From Berkiella sp050247135 (GTDB lineage: Bacteria > Pseudomonadota > Gammaproteobacteria > Berkiellales > Berkiellaceae), in the NCBI GenBank assembly GCA_050247135.1, contig JBFWUT010000003.1:93193-157192 (forward strand): a stretch of DNA of 64,000 bases, given 5' to 3'. Below are positions 26,862 through 35,688 of the stretch, piece by piece. The notes under the pieces are model-generated. The model had not been told where the DNA came from. It did not search any database and saw only the letters and a program-made list of their open reading frames with translations. The position numbers and the translations under genes are program-made. Within the stretch, counting starts at the first letter, position 1. Each line of letters opens with the position of its first letter.

Positions 26862-27368
26862 TTATGCGCGCGGGTGAATCGTGATGATAGGGCGTTCATC
26901 GCTTTGCTTGGTAGCATTAATAATCTGTTTGTCTAACTGATAACTTAGCACGGGGCCCTTAAATTTATCTTGTACATGCTCTAGCGTGGCAGAACCTTCC
27001 AGAACAAGTAGTTGTTTATCTGGATAATAATAGATGGTTTTTGCAGTGGCGTAAACGGGATGAGGGTCATTTTGTCTTTTCCCTGTGAAAGTAGCCGGTG
27101 TGCCGACGGCAGTAATGACAGTTAAACGGCCTTTGAGGTCCTTTTTGATGGTCAAGCGTGTTGCGTGTACTTCATGCGTTCCTTGGGTAAGGATCACGTT
27201 GCCAAGGTGGACAGCTTCTTGTTTGGCCTGATCAAAGGAAGCGCTATCCGCTTGAATTTGAATCGGGGTTTTAGGATCAATTTTAATGGGAGCAGGAGCG
27301 CACTCTGCTTGTGTATAGCAAAGGTATAACGCTACGAAAATCAGTTGCTTAAGCTTGTGGTGTTGCAT
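26862..27368 (-). CDS. lptA: LPS transport periplasmic protein LptA
   Basis: The 168-residue protein has a signal peptide (to about residue 23, ending ECA) and an OstA-type beta-jellyroll with 'IQIQADSASFDQAKQEAVHLGNV' as its opening, shown here only by its first residues IQIQADSASFD. LptA oligomers bridge the periplasm and carry LPS to LptDE. The ORF overlaps the end of lptC by 20 bases and ends four bases before lptB, so the three genes form one unit. Confidence 0.9.
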   Translation of the reverse strand: MQHHKLKQLIFVALYLCYTQAECAPAPIKIDPKTPIQIQADSASFDQAKQEAVHLGNVILTQGTHEVHATRLTIKKDLKGRLTVITAVGTPATFTGKRQNDPHPVYATAKTIYYYPDKQLLVLEGSATLEHVQDKFKGPVLSYQLDKQIINATKQSDERPIITIHPRA

Positions 27369-27957
27369 AAAAGGTCTTCACCTGATTTAACAATTCAACC
27401 GTTTCACGATTCAGATCTGCTCGCATGCCTTGCCCTTCAATCGTTAATCCAGGCGCATAGACAGTTACTTTATCATCAGTTTCGGCACTTGGGTTAGGTT
27501 CTTTGGGGAAAAAAAGTAAAGAGTGGGTTTTGAGTTCCCAAAAACTATCTGTTTTAGGATTGACTTGTTTAACAGAGACTTCTTCTGTGAGTTTTAACTT
27601 GTCGATTTGTGCCCCCATTTTGCTTTGATAACCTTCACCCCTTATGCCAAAAACGGTTAGTGAGTTACCATTGTCTTGATGAATAATTAAGCGGGGGGCA
27701 ACCATCTGGGTTATGGTTTGTCCTTTGTGGTGCTGCCAAGAGTCCATTTCAACAACTTGGATTAGTTTACCATTCTTATCAAAACGGTGTGCACTAATGC
27801 CTTTCATTGCCTCTTCTACAATAGCAATATTTTCCACGTTGGGTTGATGGGGCGAGACAGGGGAAGGACTCAAAAAAACAAAAAGTAAAATAACAGCCAA
27901 ACCAAGACAGGCGAATACTAAGATGCGATAAGGAGAGTGAATATGAAATTTGAACAC
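27349..27957 (-). CDS. lptC: LPS export protein LptC
   Basis: The 202-residue protein has one N-terminal membrane anchor (about residues 10-30) and a periplasmic OstA-like domain with 'GISAHRFDKNGKLIQVV' near its start. LptC receives LPS from LptBFG in the inner membrane and hands it to LptA. The gene lies eight bases after the kdsD stop and overlaps lptA. In E. coli kdsC sits between kdsD and lptC; it is absent here. Confidence 0.88.
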   Translation of the reverse strand: MFKFHIHSPYRILVFACLGLAVILLFVFLSPSPVSPHQPNVENIAIVEEAMKGISAHRFDKNGKLIQVVEMDSWQHHKGQTITQMVAPRLIIHQDNGNSLTVFGIRGEGYQSKMGAQIDKLKLTEEVSVKQVNPKTDSFWELKTHSLLFFPKEPNPSAETDDKVTVYAPGLTIEGQGMRADLNRETVELLNQVKTFYATPQA

Positions 27958-27965
27958 GAAAGTCC

Positions 27966-28967
27966 TTACAGCACGCCGGCACGTAAGAGATCATGCATAT
28001 TCAGTGCACCCGTCAATTGACGATTTTTGTCGATGACGAACAGACCATTAATTTTATGGGTTTCCATAATGCGCAGTGCTTCTGCTGCCAGTAAGCCTTT
28101 TTCAATCACTCGGCCACCAGCAGTCATGACTTCTTTAATGGGGGTGGTATTGATATTGATATTGTGATCAAGCGCACGACGTAAATCACCATCTGTGAAT
28201 AAACCAATATGACGATGATTTTCATCAACAATTGCAGTCATGCCTAATCGACAGCGTGTCATTTCAATGAGTGCTTCTTTAATAGAAGCATTTTGCATCA
28301 CAATCGGAATGTCTTTTCCTTTGTGCATGATATCGTCAATTTTAAGCAATAAGCGTCGGCCTAAACGTCCACCGGGGTGAGAAAGAGCAAAATCTTCGGC
28401 ACTAAAACCACGAGCATCTAGTAATGCAACTGCAATTGCATCACCCATCACTAATGTGACGGTGGTGCTTGAGGTGGGAGCTAAGCCCAAAGCGCAGGCT
28501 TCTTTATCGACGTGGATGTTAATCGTCACATTAGCACAATGAGCTAATGTGGATTGCTCATTACCAGTGAGAGCAACCAGAGGTACGCCTAATCGTTTAA
28601 TCAGCGGCAAAATAGTAATAATTTCTTCGGTTTCACCAGAGTTTGAAATAGCAATCACCGTATCATTGCTTGTAATCATGCCCATATCACCGTGGCTGGC
28701 TTCAGCGGGGTGAACAAAAATAGAGGGACTGCCAGTGCTGGCTAGGGTTGCGGCAATTTTACGACCGATAAGACCGGACTTACCCATACCGATGACCACA
28801 ATTCGGCCTTTACTTTGAACGCAGTGCAACAAAAGATTGCAAGCTTTCGCAAAATGGGAGTCGATTCGGTCTGCCAGGGCCGTAACAGCCTGTGCTTCGG
28901 TCAAGACGACTCTACGTCCTTGAACGATAAAGGATTGTTCTGTGGTGAGGGGCTGTTCTACTATCAT
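27966..28967 (-). CDS. kdsD: Arabinose 5-phosphate isomerase KdsD
   Basis: The 333-residue protein has an N-terminal SIS sugar-isomerase domain ('IVVIGMGKSGLIGRKIAATLASTG' region, with 'HGDMGMI' and 'ISNSGETEEI') and two C-terminal CBS domains. It converts ribulose 5-phosphate to arabinose 5-phosphate, the first step in KDO synthesis for LPS. It is the first gene of the minus-strand kdsD-lptCAB-rpoN block. The phosphatase gene kdsC, its usual partner, is missing from this position. The 238-base gap to the divergent mla operon should hold both promoters. Confidence 0.92.
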   Translation of the reverse strand: MIVEQPLTTEQSFIVQGRRVVLTEAQAVTALADRIDSHFAKACNLLLHCVQSKGRIVVIGMGKSGLIGRKIAATLASTGSPSIFVHPAEASHGDMGMITSNDTVIAISNSGETEEIITILPLIKRLGVPLVALTGNEQSTLAHCANVTINIHVDKEACALGLAPTSSTTVTLVMGDAIAVALLDARGFSAEDFALSHPGGRLGRRLLLKIDDIMHKGKDIPIVMQNASIKEALIEMTRCRLGMTAIVDENHRHIGLFTDGDLRRALDHNININTTPIKEVMTAGGRVIEKGLLAAEALRIMETHKINGLFVIDKNRQLTGALNMHDLLRAGVL

Positions 28968-29205
28968 AAATCGATTCTTATTATATAATCAGCTGCCTTA
29001 CAAAGACGCAACAAGTTTAAGGTTACTATAACATCAATTAACTTTATTCTGCAGATGAGTTTGCTAATTCAGTTATGTTTTTCTGACTATCTTCTATAAT
29101 TGGAATACTTGCTAACAAAGTTTAGAAAAGGGAATGCCTATTAGTTGTATTTAGTTGTGTTAAAATTTACATTCCAAACAAAGTATAGGCACTGCATAAA
29201 AAATC

Positions 29206-30012
29206 ATGACAGGCAGCGGACTAAATACAGTCGAAATTCGCAACCTCTCATTTGGGTGGGGAACTCGTGTTATTTTTGATAACGTGAGTATTGACGTGCC
29301 CGATGGGAAAATCACTGCCATTATGGGGCCAAGCGGTAGTGGTAAAACAACCTTATTACGTCTGATTGGAGGGCAGTTATTGCCTCAAGCTGGAAGCATC
29401 CTGTTCAATGGAGCCAATATTCCAGAACTTGATAGGACGCAGCTCTACCTTGCTAGAAAACAAATGGGCATGCTTTTTCAAAGTGGTGCTTTATTTTCTG
29501 ATTTGTCTGTCTTTGAGAATGTGGCTTTTCCGCTGCGCGAACATACGCGACTCTCAGACGAGCTGATTCGAGATATCGTCTTGATGAAGCTAGAAGCGGT
29601 TGGGCTGCGGGGTGCCAGAGATCTGATGCCCAGTGAACTATCCGGCGGAATGCAACGTCGTGCTGCGTTGGCCAGAACGATTGCCCTCGATCCCAATCTA
29701 CTAATGTTCGATGAGCCTTTTGCAGGACAAGATCCTATTTCCATGGGGATCTTAGTCAAATTGATCCGCTTATTAAATGACGCCTTAGGGGTGACCAGTA
29801 TTATTGTTTCTCACGATGTTCCAGAGACTTGCAGCATTGCAGATTATGTTTATGTGATTGCCGATGGCAAAGTGATTGGGCATGGGTCGCCAGAGAGTAT
29901 TAAAAACAGTGATTCGAAATGGGTACGGCAATTTATGCAAGGGTTACCAGACGGTCCGGTGCCTTTTCATTATCCTGCTGTTGATTATCAGCAAGATCTG
30001 GTTGGAGGATAA
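29206..30012 (+). CDS. mlaF: Phospholipid ABC transporter ATP-binding protein MlaF
   Basis: The 268-residue ATPase has Walker A 'GPSGSGKTT', signature 'ELSGGMQRRAALARTIAL', Walker B 'LLMFDEPFAGQDP' and the switch histidine in 'IIVSHDVPET'. MlaF drives the MlaFEDB complex, which moves phospholipids between the inner membrane and the periplasmic carrier MlaC to keep the outer membrane asymmetric. It starts the mlaFEDCB operon and is divergent from kdsD, matching the synteny in other gammaproteobacteria. Confidence 0.94.
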   Translation: MTGSGLNTVEIRNLSFGWGTRVIFDNVSIDVPDGKITAIMGPSGSGKTTLLRLIGGQLLPQAGSILFNGANIPELDRTQLYLARKQMGMLFQSGALFSDLSVFENVAFPLREHTRLSDELIRDIVLMKLEAVGLRGARDLMPSELSGGMQRRAALARTIALDPNLLMFDEPFAGQDPISMGILVKLIRLLNDALGVTSIIVSHDVPETCSIADYVYVIADGKVIGHGSPESIKNSDSKWVRQFMQGLPDGPVPFHYPAVDYQQDLVGG

Positions 30013-30017
30013 ACCCC

Positions 30018-30800
30018 GTGTTGTCTGCCATACAAAAGTTAGGAAAAACAGGCATAGACCTGTGTGGCGATGCAGGCAAGACCACCCTGTTTTTGTTGCA
30101 TGCGCTCATTGCGAAGCCAAAGCTGAAGGGTTTTAAATTATTAATACCCCAGCTTTACATGGTTGGCGTCCTATCCATGATCATTATCATCGTTTCGGGT
30201 TTATTTATCGGAATGGTGTTGGGATTACAGGGTTATACCATTTTAGTTAAATTTGGTGCTGAACAAGCACTCGGCCAGCTCATCGCTTTGAGCATGGTAA
30301 GAGAGCTCGGTCCGGTAGTGGGGGCATTACTATTTGCAGGCCGCGCAGGCTCTGCTATCACTGCTGAGATTGCTTTGATGAAAATTACTGAGCAGTTATC
30401 CTGCATGGAAATGTTGGGGGTTGATCCATTGCGACGAATTGTCGCTCCGCGCTTTTGGGCGGGTCAGATTTCGTTACCCATTCTAAGCTTAATATTCACC
30501 GCCGTGGCTATTTATGGAGGGTACATGGTCGGTGTGCAATGGTTGGGGGTGGACGAGGGGTCCTTTTGGTCCAACATGCGAAGCGCTGTAGAATTTCGTG
30601 AAGACATTGTAAACGGCATCATTAAAAGTGTGGTCTTTGGCACTTTAGTTACCTGGATCGCGGTCTATCAGGGCTACACTTGCCCCCCGACTGCTGAAGG
30701 GATTGGTAAAGCCACGACCCGCACGGTAGTATTCTCGTCTTTGGCGGTATTAGGAATGGATTTTTTCCTTACCGCCATCATGTTTGGAGGGTTTAACTAA
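30018..30800 (+). CDS. mlaE: Phospholipid ABC transporter permease MlaE
   Basis: The 260-residue protein is a MlaE-type permease with five or six membrane segments. The family motifs 'LSMVRELGPVVGALLFAGRAGSAITAEI' (opening LSMVRELGPV) and 'ISLPILSLI' are present. It works with MlaF and MlaD in the inner membrane. The start is a GTG at 30018, five bases after the mlaF stop; a TTG one codon later is an alternative. It ends by sharing one base with the mlaD start. Confidence 0.93.
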   Translation: MLSAIQKLGKTGIDLCGDAGKTTLFLLHALIAKPKLKGFKLLIPQLYMVGVLSMIIIIVSGLFIGMVLGLQGYTILVKFGAEQALGQLIALSMVRELGPVVGALLFAGRAGSAITAEIALMKITEQLSCMEMLGVDPLRRIVAPRFWAGQISLPILSLIFTAVAIYGGYMVGVQWLGVDEGSFWSNMRSAVEFREDIVNGIIKSVVFGTLVTWIAVYQGYTCPPTAEGIGKATTRTVVFSSLAVLGMDFFLTAIMFGGFN

Positions 30801-31273
30801 TGCAGAAACGGACGATAGAAATCGCCGTTGGGGTGTTTTTCCTGTTGGGAATTCTAGCCTTTGTCATGCTGGCGTTGCAAGTTAGCGGAATTAGTAAAGT
30901 ATACAATCTGAAAGAGGGTTATAAGATCACCGCCGATTTTGAAAATATTGGTGGGCTAAAGCCTCGAGCCCGTGTCACGATTGCGGGGGTTGCCGTTGGG
31001 CGAGTCGTTGCCATTAACTATGATCCGAAAGATTTCGTTGCTCGGGTTTCCATTGTCATGGATAGTAAAGTGAACAATATCCCAGATGACACGACGGCCA
31101 GTATTTTAACTTCGGGATTATTAGGTGATAATTACATTGGTTTAACGCCCGGATTTAGTGAAAAATTCTATAAAGAAGGTTCCCATATCCCTGTTGAAAA
31201 TACGAGCAAGGCTGTGGTGCTAGAAGAACTGATATCAAAATTTTTATCTAGCCAAGCAAGTGGCTTAAAATAG
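30800..31273 (+). CDS. mlaD: Phospholipid-binding MCE-domain protein MlaD
   Basis: The 157-residue protein has one N-terminal membrane anchor (about residues 5-27) and a single MCE domain with 'ADFENIGGLKPRARVTIAGV' and 'LTSGLLGDNYIGL'. In the Mla system a hexamer of MlaD forms the periplasmic channel on top of MlaFE. Length and order are as usual. Its ATG overlaps the end of mlaE by one base. Confidence 0.94.
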   Translation: MQKRTIEIAVGVFFLLGILAFVMLALQVSGISKVYNLKEGYKITADFENIGGLKPRARVTIAGVAVGRVVAINYDPKDFVARVSIVMDSKVNNIPDDTTASILTSGLLGDNYIGLTPGFSEKFYKEGSHIPVENTSKAVVLEELISKFLSSQASGLK

Positions 31274-31288
31274 CTTCAAAGGAGCATT

Positions 31289-31909
31289 ATGCGCAAGGCT
31301 GTACGTCATTTCCTTTTTGTTGTTTTGGTTGTTTTTGGTTTCAGTCAATTGGCTGTAGCCGAAGAACAACCGGATGTCATGCTGCAGCGCGTCACTCAAG
31401 AGATGATCACGGCTCTACGTCAGCATGATAAGGCTTTACAACAAAAACCCGAGAAAATTTACGACATTATTGAAACCATTCTCGTTCCCCACATCGACTG
31501 GATGGCAATGTCTCGTTGGGTAGTGGGTCGTTCTGCTTGGCAAAATGCGTCCGAAGATCAAAGAAAACGTTTTGTTGTCCAATTCAAAGAATTACTGATA
31601 CGCACCTATGCGAGCACTTTGCGCGCTTATAATAATCAGACCATCAAATATTTGCCTATTCGTGGGGGCACACAGAATAAACAGCGTGTGCAAGTAGCCA
31701 GTTTGATTAAAGAACCTGGTCGTGAGCCTATCCGAGTGACTTATCGACTGGTTAACCAGGGTTCTCAGTGGCAAGTGTACGACATTAGCATTGAGGGCGT
31801 TAGCTTGCTCAAAGGATTTCAATCGCAATTTGAAACTGAAATTCAACAAAATGGCTTAGACCAACTCATCATTAATTTACGTGAGCATAATGAAAAACCT
31901 CTTCAGTGA
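31289..31909 (+). CDS. mlaC: Periplasmic phospholipid carrier MlaC
   Basis: The 206-residue protein has a signal peptide (cleavage after VAVAE-like 'LAVA', about residue 24). The MlaC/Ttg2D domain contains 'ILVPHIDWMAMSRWVVG', 'FVVQFKELLIRTYA' and 'YDISIEGVSLL'. It ferries phospholipid between the MlaA complex at the outer membrane and MlaD. AAGGAGC eight bases before the ATG is a strong ribosome binding site. The end overlaps the mlaB start. Confidence 0.92.
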   Translation: MRKAVRHFLFVVLVVFGFSQLAVAEEQPDVMLQRVTQEMITALRQHDKALQQKPEKIYDIIETILVPHIDWMAMSRWVVGRSAWQNASEDQRKRFVVQFKELLIRTYASTLRAYNNQTIKYLPIRGGTQNKQRVQVASLIKEPGREPIRVTYRLVNQGSQWQVYDISIEGVSLLKGFQSQFETEIQQNGLDQLIINLREHNEKPLQ

Positions 31910-32210
31910 AAAAGATATCGAAGTCAATTTTCTTGATAACGAGTTATTGATCAAAGGACCATTGACGCAAGAGACTGTCTCAGTGGCGTTGTCCTCTAGT
32001 CAACCACTGATCCCAAGCGGTCAATCTTTTACGCTTAACTTAAGCGGGGTCAATGCTTGTGACAGCGCAAGCCTTGCTTTTGTCACTGCACTGATGCGAA
32101 TAAGCCTCGCTAAGAAAACCAAAATCCAGTTATCACATATGCCAAAAGAAATGATCGATTTGGCTACTGTCAGCGGGCTCAACGGCTTTTTACCTTTACA
32201 GAATAAGTAG
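31890..32210 (+). CDS. mlaB: STAS-domain protein MlaB
   Basis: The roughly 106-residue protein is a STAS domain ('FTLNLSGVNACDSASLAFVTAL', opening FTLNLSGV), the cytosolic regulator that binds MlaF. The ATG at 31890 is taken as the start, but a GTG three codons upstream is equally possible; both lie inside mlaC. It completes the mlaFEDCB operon. The conserved DS of the STAS loop is present (C-D-S-A-S). Confidence 0.85.
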   Translation: MKNLFSEKDIEVNFLDNELLIKGPLTQETVSVALSSSQPLIPSGQSFTLNLSGVNACDSASLAFVTALMRISLAKKTKIQLSHMPKEMIDLATVSGLNGFLPLQNK

Positions 32211-32213
32211 ACC

Positions 32214-34055
32214 ATGTACATACTTTATTGTTTGCTTTTATGGTTATTGGTTTACTTTTTGCCTGGACTAGCGCTGTTTCCTCGCCTCATTTGTTCTCCC
32301 TATACGACCTTTGCATTACCCATTGTGAGTGTGGGAATTATTTACTCAGTCACTTCCTTGTTAATAGTCACTGGGTTGTTAGTCACACCTGTCGTGATCG
32401 TCATGGCGCTGGCTTTTGGTATTGTTGGTATTGCCAGAATGCGAGCGGCAATTTCACACAATTGGTTGTGGACTAAAAGCGATGCATTGATTTACGGCAT
32501 TCATGCCGTGGTGTTATTGCCTTATTTTATCAAATTAGGAACGCATGGATTTGATAGGGGTGATGAAATCTATAGCTGGAATTTTTGGGCTATCCAGCAT
32601 TACTTTTTAGAAACCATCGACTTCTCACATACAGGTGCCCCTTATCCGCAATTGTTTCCAAAGTTATTGGCCTTTTGCTACCACCTAGTGGGTAATATTG
32701 ATCTGCAATTACCGGTTAAAGCAACCCTCATTATTTTTCCTTGGACCATGCTTTGTGCGATAGCGATGGTTTGGCGCGCGAGGATTGGTCAGCTTAATGG
32801 CGTTTATGGCTTAGTGCTGGTTTATGTATTGTGGGGAGTAAAACTAGGGCAATTCTTCGATGATGGTTACGCAGATCCCGTGATGACGAGTGCGTTGATT
32901 GTCTCGATGGCACTGTTTTGGCAAAGCCAGCAAAAAACACTGCTGATGAGTTTCCCTGCCAACCTCCATCTCAATGCCACCTTCTTGGCTGGATTGAGTG
33001 TGCTGTGTGCCATGGTTGCCGCTCATACGAAGCAGCCAGCGTTGTTGTATACCATGTTTTCTTTACCCTTGCTGTTATGGCAGCACCGCCATTGGCGATG
33101 GCTGGCCATTTTATCTGTGGTGGCAGGGCTTTATTGGGTATTAGGTGAGGGACGCCAGTTCCATCAAAACAAAGGTGTTATTTGGTTGTCGTTAGCTAAT
33201 CGCGATATGTTTGCGCAGCTTGGCTACTCTATCAACAAGTATTTTATTCAGCAGCCTTTGTTATTTTTGCTCTTTTTTGTTGCTTGGTGGACCAGTCGTC
33301 GCGATAGGACCCTTGCGCAACTCACTTTGCTTTTTATGATCCCCAGTCTTTTCTGCTGGTTTCTTTTCGGGGCTTATCAATTGCGTTTAGGGCAGCATCT
33401 CATTGCAGGTGCTTTTTTCCTGTTAGCAGCAGGTGGCTTTCATGTCGAATCGCGCTTGTTCAGTGGACGCTTATGGCGCCGTTGGTTAAGTTGGTATCAG
33501 CTCAAGCAAAAACAATTATTAGTGGCTGTTTTGGGGCTGAGTGTTTGTATTAGTGCCTTGCTATTTGTGCGAGAAGTCTGGTTAGTGAAAGGGGGTATCA
33601 GTCTCTATGCAGGTGGGCGGCAAAGCTTGCATCGCTATTTTGGTAAAGACACAGACTATGTCTATCACACCATTTATTCAGATCCGGAAGTATTACTTTG
33701 GGTTCCTTCACGCTATTTATACGGTTTATTTTACAAACATACTAAGCTGACAACCCCTGATTATTTATATTATGGCACTTATAACTATGCAACATTGATA
33801 GATGAATTGCAGCGCAAACAACCGGATTATGTCTTTACTGTCAGTCAAGACATTATTGACGGGCCAGGATCTCAATTGTTAGCTGAAGTAGTGAGCCAAT
33901 GTCCTGCCGCTTTTTCTCAGGTTGCGGGTCCTTATAACAGATTTAGTTTTGTTACTTATAAAGTTGATAAAAATGCTTTGAGTCGTGACTCCTGTCTACT
34001 GGCTTTAGTCGATCAGCAGCCTTTTGAGTACGCTAAGTTGGCAGAAGTCCAATAG
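32214..34055 (+). CDS. Polytopic membrane protein, probable GT-C-fold glycosyltransferase
   Basis: The 613-residue protein has about ten or eleven membrane helices in its first 450 residues, followed by a soluble C-terminal part of about 150 residues. After the third helix, a loop with 'HGFDRGDEIYSWNFWA' holds an acidic pair of the kind that forms the active site in GT-C transferases using polyprenyl-phosphate sugars. I do not recognise a closer family, and transport or polymerisation functions are also possible. It begins three bases after mlaB and stands between mlaB and ibaG, where related genomes have no gene, so it is probably co-transcribed with the mla operon. A role in envelope glycan modification is inference. 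Confidence 0.55.
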   Translation: MYILYCLLLWLLVYFLPGLALFPRLICSPYTTFALPIVSVGIIYSVTSLLIVTGLLVTPVVIVMALAFGIVGIARMRAAISHNWLWTKSDALIYGIHAVVLLPYFIKLGTHGFDRGDEIYSWNFWAIQHYFLETIDFSHTGAPYPQLFPKLLAFCYHLVGNIDLQLPVKATLIIFPWTMLCAIAMVWRARIGQLNGVYGLVLVYVLWGVKLGQFFDDGYADPVMTSALIVSMALFWQSQQKTLLMSFPANLHLNATFLAGLSVLCAMVAAHTKQPALLYTMFSLPLLLWQHRHWRWLAILSVVAGLYWVLGEGRQFHQNKGVIWLSLANRDMFAQLGYSINKYFIQQPLLFLLFFVAWWTSRRDRTLAQLTLLFMIPSLFCWFLFGAYQLRLGQHLIAGAFFLLAAGGFHVESRLFSGRLWRRWLSWYQLKQKQLLVAVLGLSVCISALLFVREVWLVKGGISLYAGGRQSLHRYFGKDTDYVYHTIYSDPEVLLWVPSRYLYGLFYKHTKLTTPDYLYYGTYNYATLIDELQRKQPDYVFTVSQDIIDGPGSQLLAEVVSQCPAAFSQVAGPYNRFSFVTYKVDKNALSRDSCLLALVDQQPFEYAKLAEVQ

Positions 34056-34118
34056 TTCCTAGAATTAACGCGCCAACTCGGTTAATATTTGTGGCCAATA
34101 ATGAATGAAGTCAAATCA

Positions 34119-34361
34119 ATGCATCCAGATGAAATAAAAAAAATGATTCAAAGTAACCTGCCGAACTCAACTGTCGAAGTCACAGGAGATGGTAGGCACT
34201 TTGAAGCAATTGTGGTGTGTGATCTGTTTGAAGGAATGGGGTTACTGGCCAGACAACGCGCGGTTTATGGCACGTTAGGTGACAACATTCACAATGGCAA
34301 TATTCACGCTTTATCCATTAAAGCCAAAACACCCAGTGAATGGGAAGTTGAAAAAAAGTAA
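34119..34361 (+). CDS. ibaG: BolA-family protein IbaG
   Basis: The 80-residue protein carries the BolA signature 'VTGDGRHFEAIVV' and ends with 'IHALSIKAKTPSEW', as in IbaG/YrbA. BolA-type proteins pair with monothiol glutaredoxins through a [2Fe-2S] cluster. The start at 34119 (MHPDEIKKMI) matches the family length; an ATG six codons and a GTG ten codons upstream are in frame but have no better ribosome binding site. It lies just before murA, the conserved order. Confidence 0.85.
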   Translation: MHPDEIKKMIQSNLPNSTVEVTGDGRHFEAIVVCDLFEGMGLLARQRAVYGTLGDNIHNGNIHALSIKAKTPSEWEVEKK

Positions 34362-34373
34362 TACGGAAACCTC

Positions 34374-35636
34374 ATGGATAAACATTTAATTAGCGGGGGA
34401 AACCCTCTTCTAGGCGAAGTGAGAATTTCGGGCGCTAAAAATAGCGTGTTACCGATTCTTGCAGGATGTCTGCTCACCGAAAAATTAGTTACCATCAAAA
34501 ATGTTCCTCATTTAAATGACGTGACCACCATTATGAAACTGCTAGGTCAAATGGGGGTTAATCTAACCATTTCTGAAGGTCTGACAATCGAGATCGACGC
34601 AAGCCAAGTTAACAATCAAAACGCACCGTATGAACTGGTTCGTACGATGCGTGCATCCATTTTAGTACTAGGCCCTTTACTTTCAAAATACGGAAAGGCA
34701 ACCGTTTCTTTGCCAGGGGGCTGTGCTATTGGTCCGCGTCCAGTGGACTTTCATGTCGAAGGGCTGCGTAGAATGGGCGCAGAGATTGCAGTAGAGAATG
34801 GTTACATTCAGGCAAGTGTCAAAGGACGTTTGCAAGGCGCACACTTAAAATTTGACATTGTCTCTGTAACTGGCACAGAAAACTTGATGATGGCAGCCGT
34901 ATTAGCCAAAGGCACGACCATTATTGATAACGCTGCGCGTGAACCAGAAGTACAAGATCTCGCCAATTTTCTGAATACACTCGGTGCTAAAATTGAAGGC
35001 CATGGTTCAAAAACTATCGTGATCGAGGGGGTGGAAAGTTTATCTGGCGGTTCCTATACCGTCCTACCGGATCGCGTTGAAACAGGCACGTATTTGGTAG
35101 CGGCTGCCATGACTGGTGGCAAAATTATCACCAAAGCAACTCGTGGTAGCTTGTTACAATCCGTTTTAGATAAATTACAAGAAGCCGGTGCGCACATTAG
35201 CACAGGAGACGATTGGATCAGCCTTGATATGCGAGGTAATCGTCCTAGAGCAGTTGATATTTGCACAGAACCTTTTCCAGGGTTCCCTACTGATATGCAA
35301 GCACAGTTTATGGCGTTAAACACGATTGCTGAAGGCCGAGGAGTATTGACTGAAACCGTTTTTGAAAATCGCTTTATGCATGCACATGAATTACGTCGCA
35401 TGGGAGCAAACATTCAATTAAACGGCAACACCGCCATTATTGAGGGCGTACCACATCTAACAGCGGCACCAGTGATGGCAACGGACTTGCGTGCTTCAGC
35501 GAGTTTGGTATTGGCAGGCTTGGTAGCCAAAGGGACAACCATTGTCGATAGAATTTATCATATCGACAGGGGCTACGAGTGCATTGAAGAGAAATTAGCA
35601 CAACTAGGGGCTTCTATTAAGCGAGTTGCTGCCTGA
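34374..35636 (+). CDS. murA: UDP-N-acetylglucosamine 1-carboxyvinyltransferase MurA
   Basis: The 420-residue protein is a complete MurA. The N-terminal 'ISGAKNSVLPILAGCLL' carries the substrate lysine and asparagine, and the active-site cysteine is in 'GGCAIGPRPVDFH', so fosfomycin sensitivity would be expected at this residue. 'GFPTDMQAQFMAL' is present near the C-terminal third. It transfers enolpyruvate to UDP-GlcNAc in the first committed step of peptidoglycan synthesis. It follows ibaG by 12 bases. Confidence 0.96.
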   Translation: MDKHLISGGNPLLGEVRISGAKNSVLPILAGCLLTEKLVTIKNVPHLNDVTTIMKLLGQMGVNLTISEGLTIEIDASQVNNQNAPYELVRTMRASILVLGPLLSKYGKATVSLPGGCAIGPRPVDFHVEGLRRMGAEIAVENGYIQASVKGRLQGAHLKFDIVSVTGTENLMMAAVLAKGTTIIDNAAREPEVQDLANFLNTLGAKIEGHGSKTIVIEGVESLSGGSYTVLPDRVETGTYLVAAAMTGGKIITKATRGSLLQSVLDKLQEAGAHISTGDDWISLDMRGNRPRAVDICTEPFPGFPTDMQAQFMALNTIAEGRGVLTETVFENRFMHAHELRRMGANIQLNGNTAIIEGVPHLTAAPVMATDLRASASLVLAGLVAKGTTIVDRIYHIDRGYECIEEKLAQLGASIKRVAA

Positions 35637-35647
35637 TTTCATGTAGG

Positions 35648-35667
35648 GGCCGACCACTGTGTCGGCC
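35648..35667 (+). terminator. Hairpin after murA
   Basis: GGCCGAC at 35648-35654 and GTCGGCC at 35661-35667 form a seven-base perfect stem 11 bases after the murA stop. It is followed by TGTCTC rather than a run of T, so termination may be partial. Its presence argues against a start of the next gene at the GTG at 35659, which lies inside the hairpin. Confidence 0.45.
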
Positions 35668-35688
35668 TGTCTCAAATACGAGTATCAC

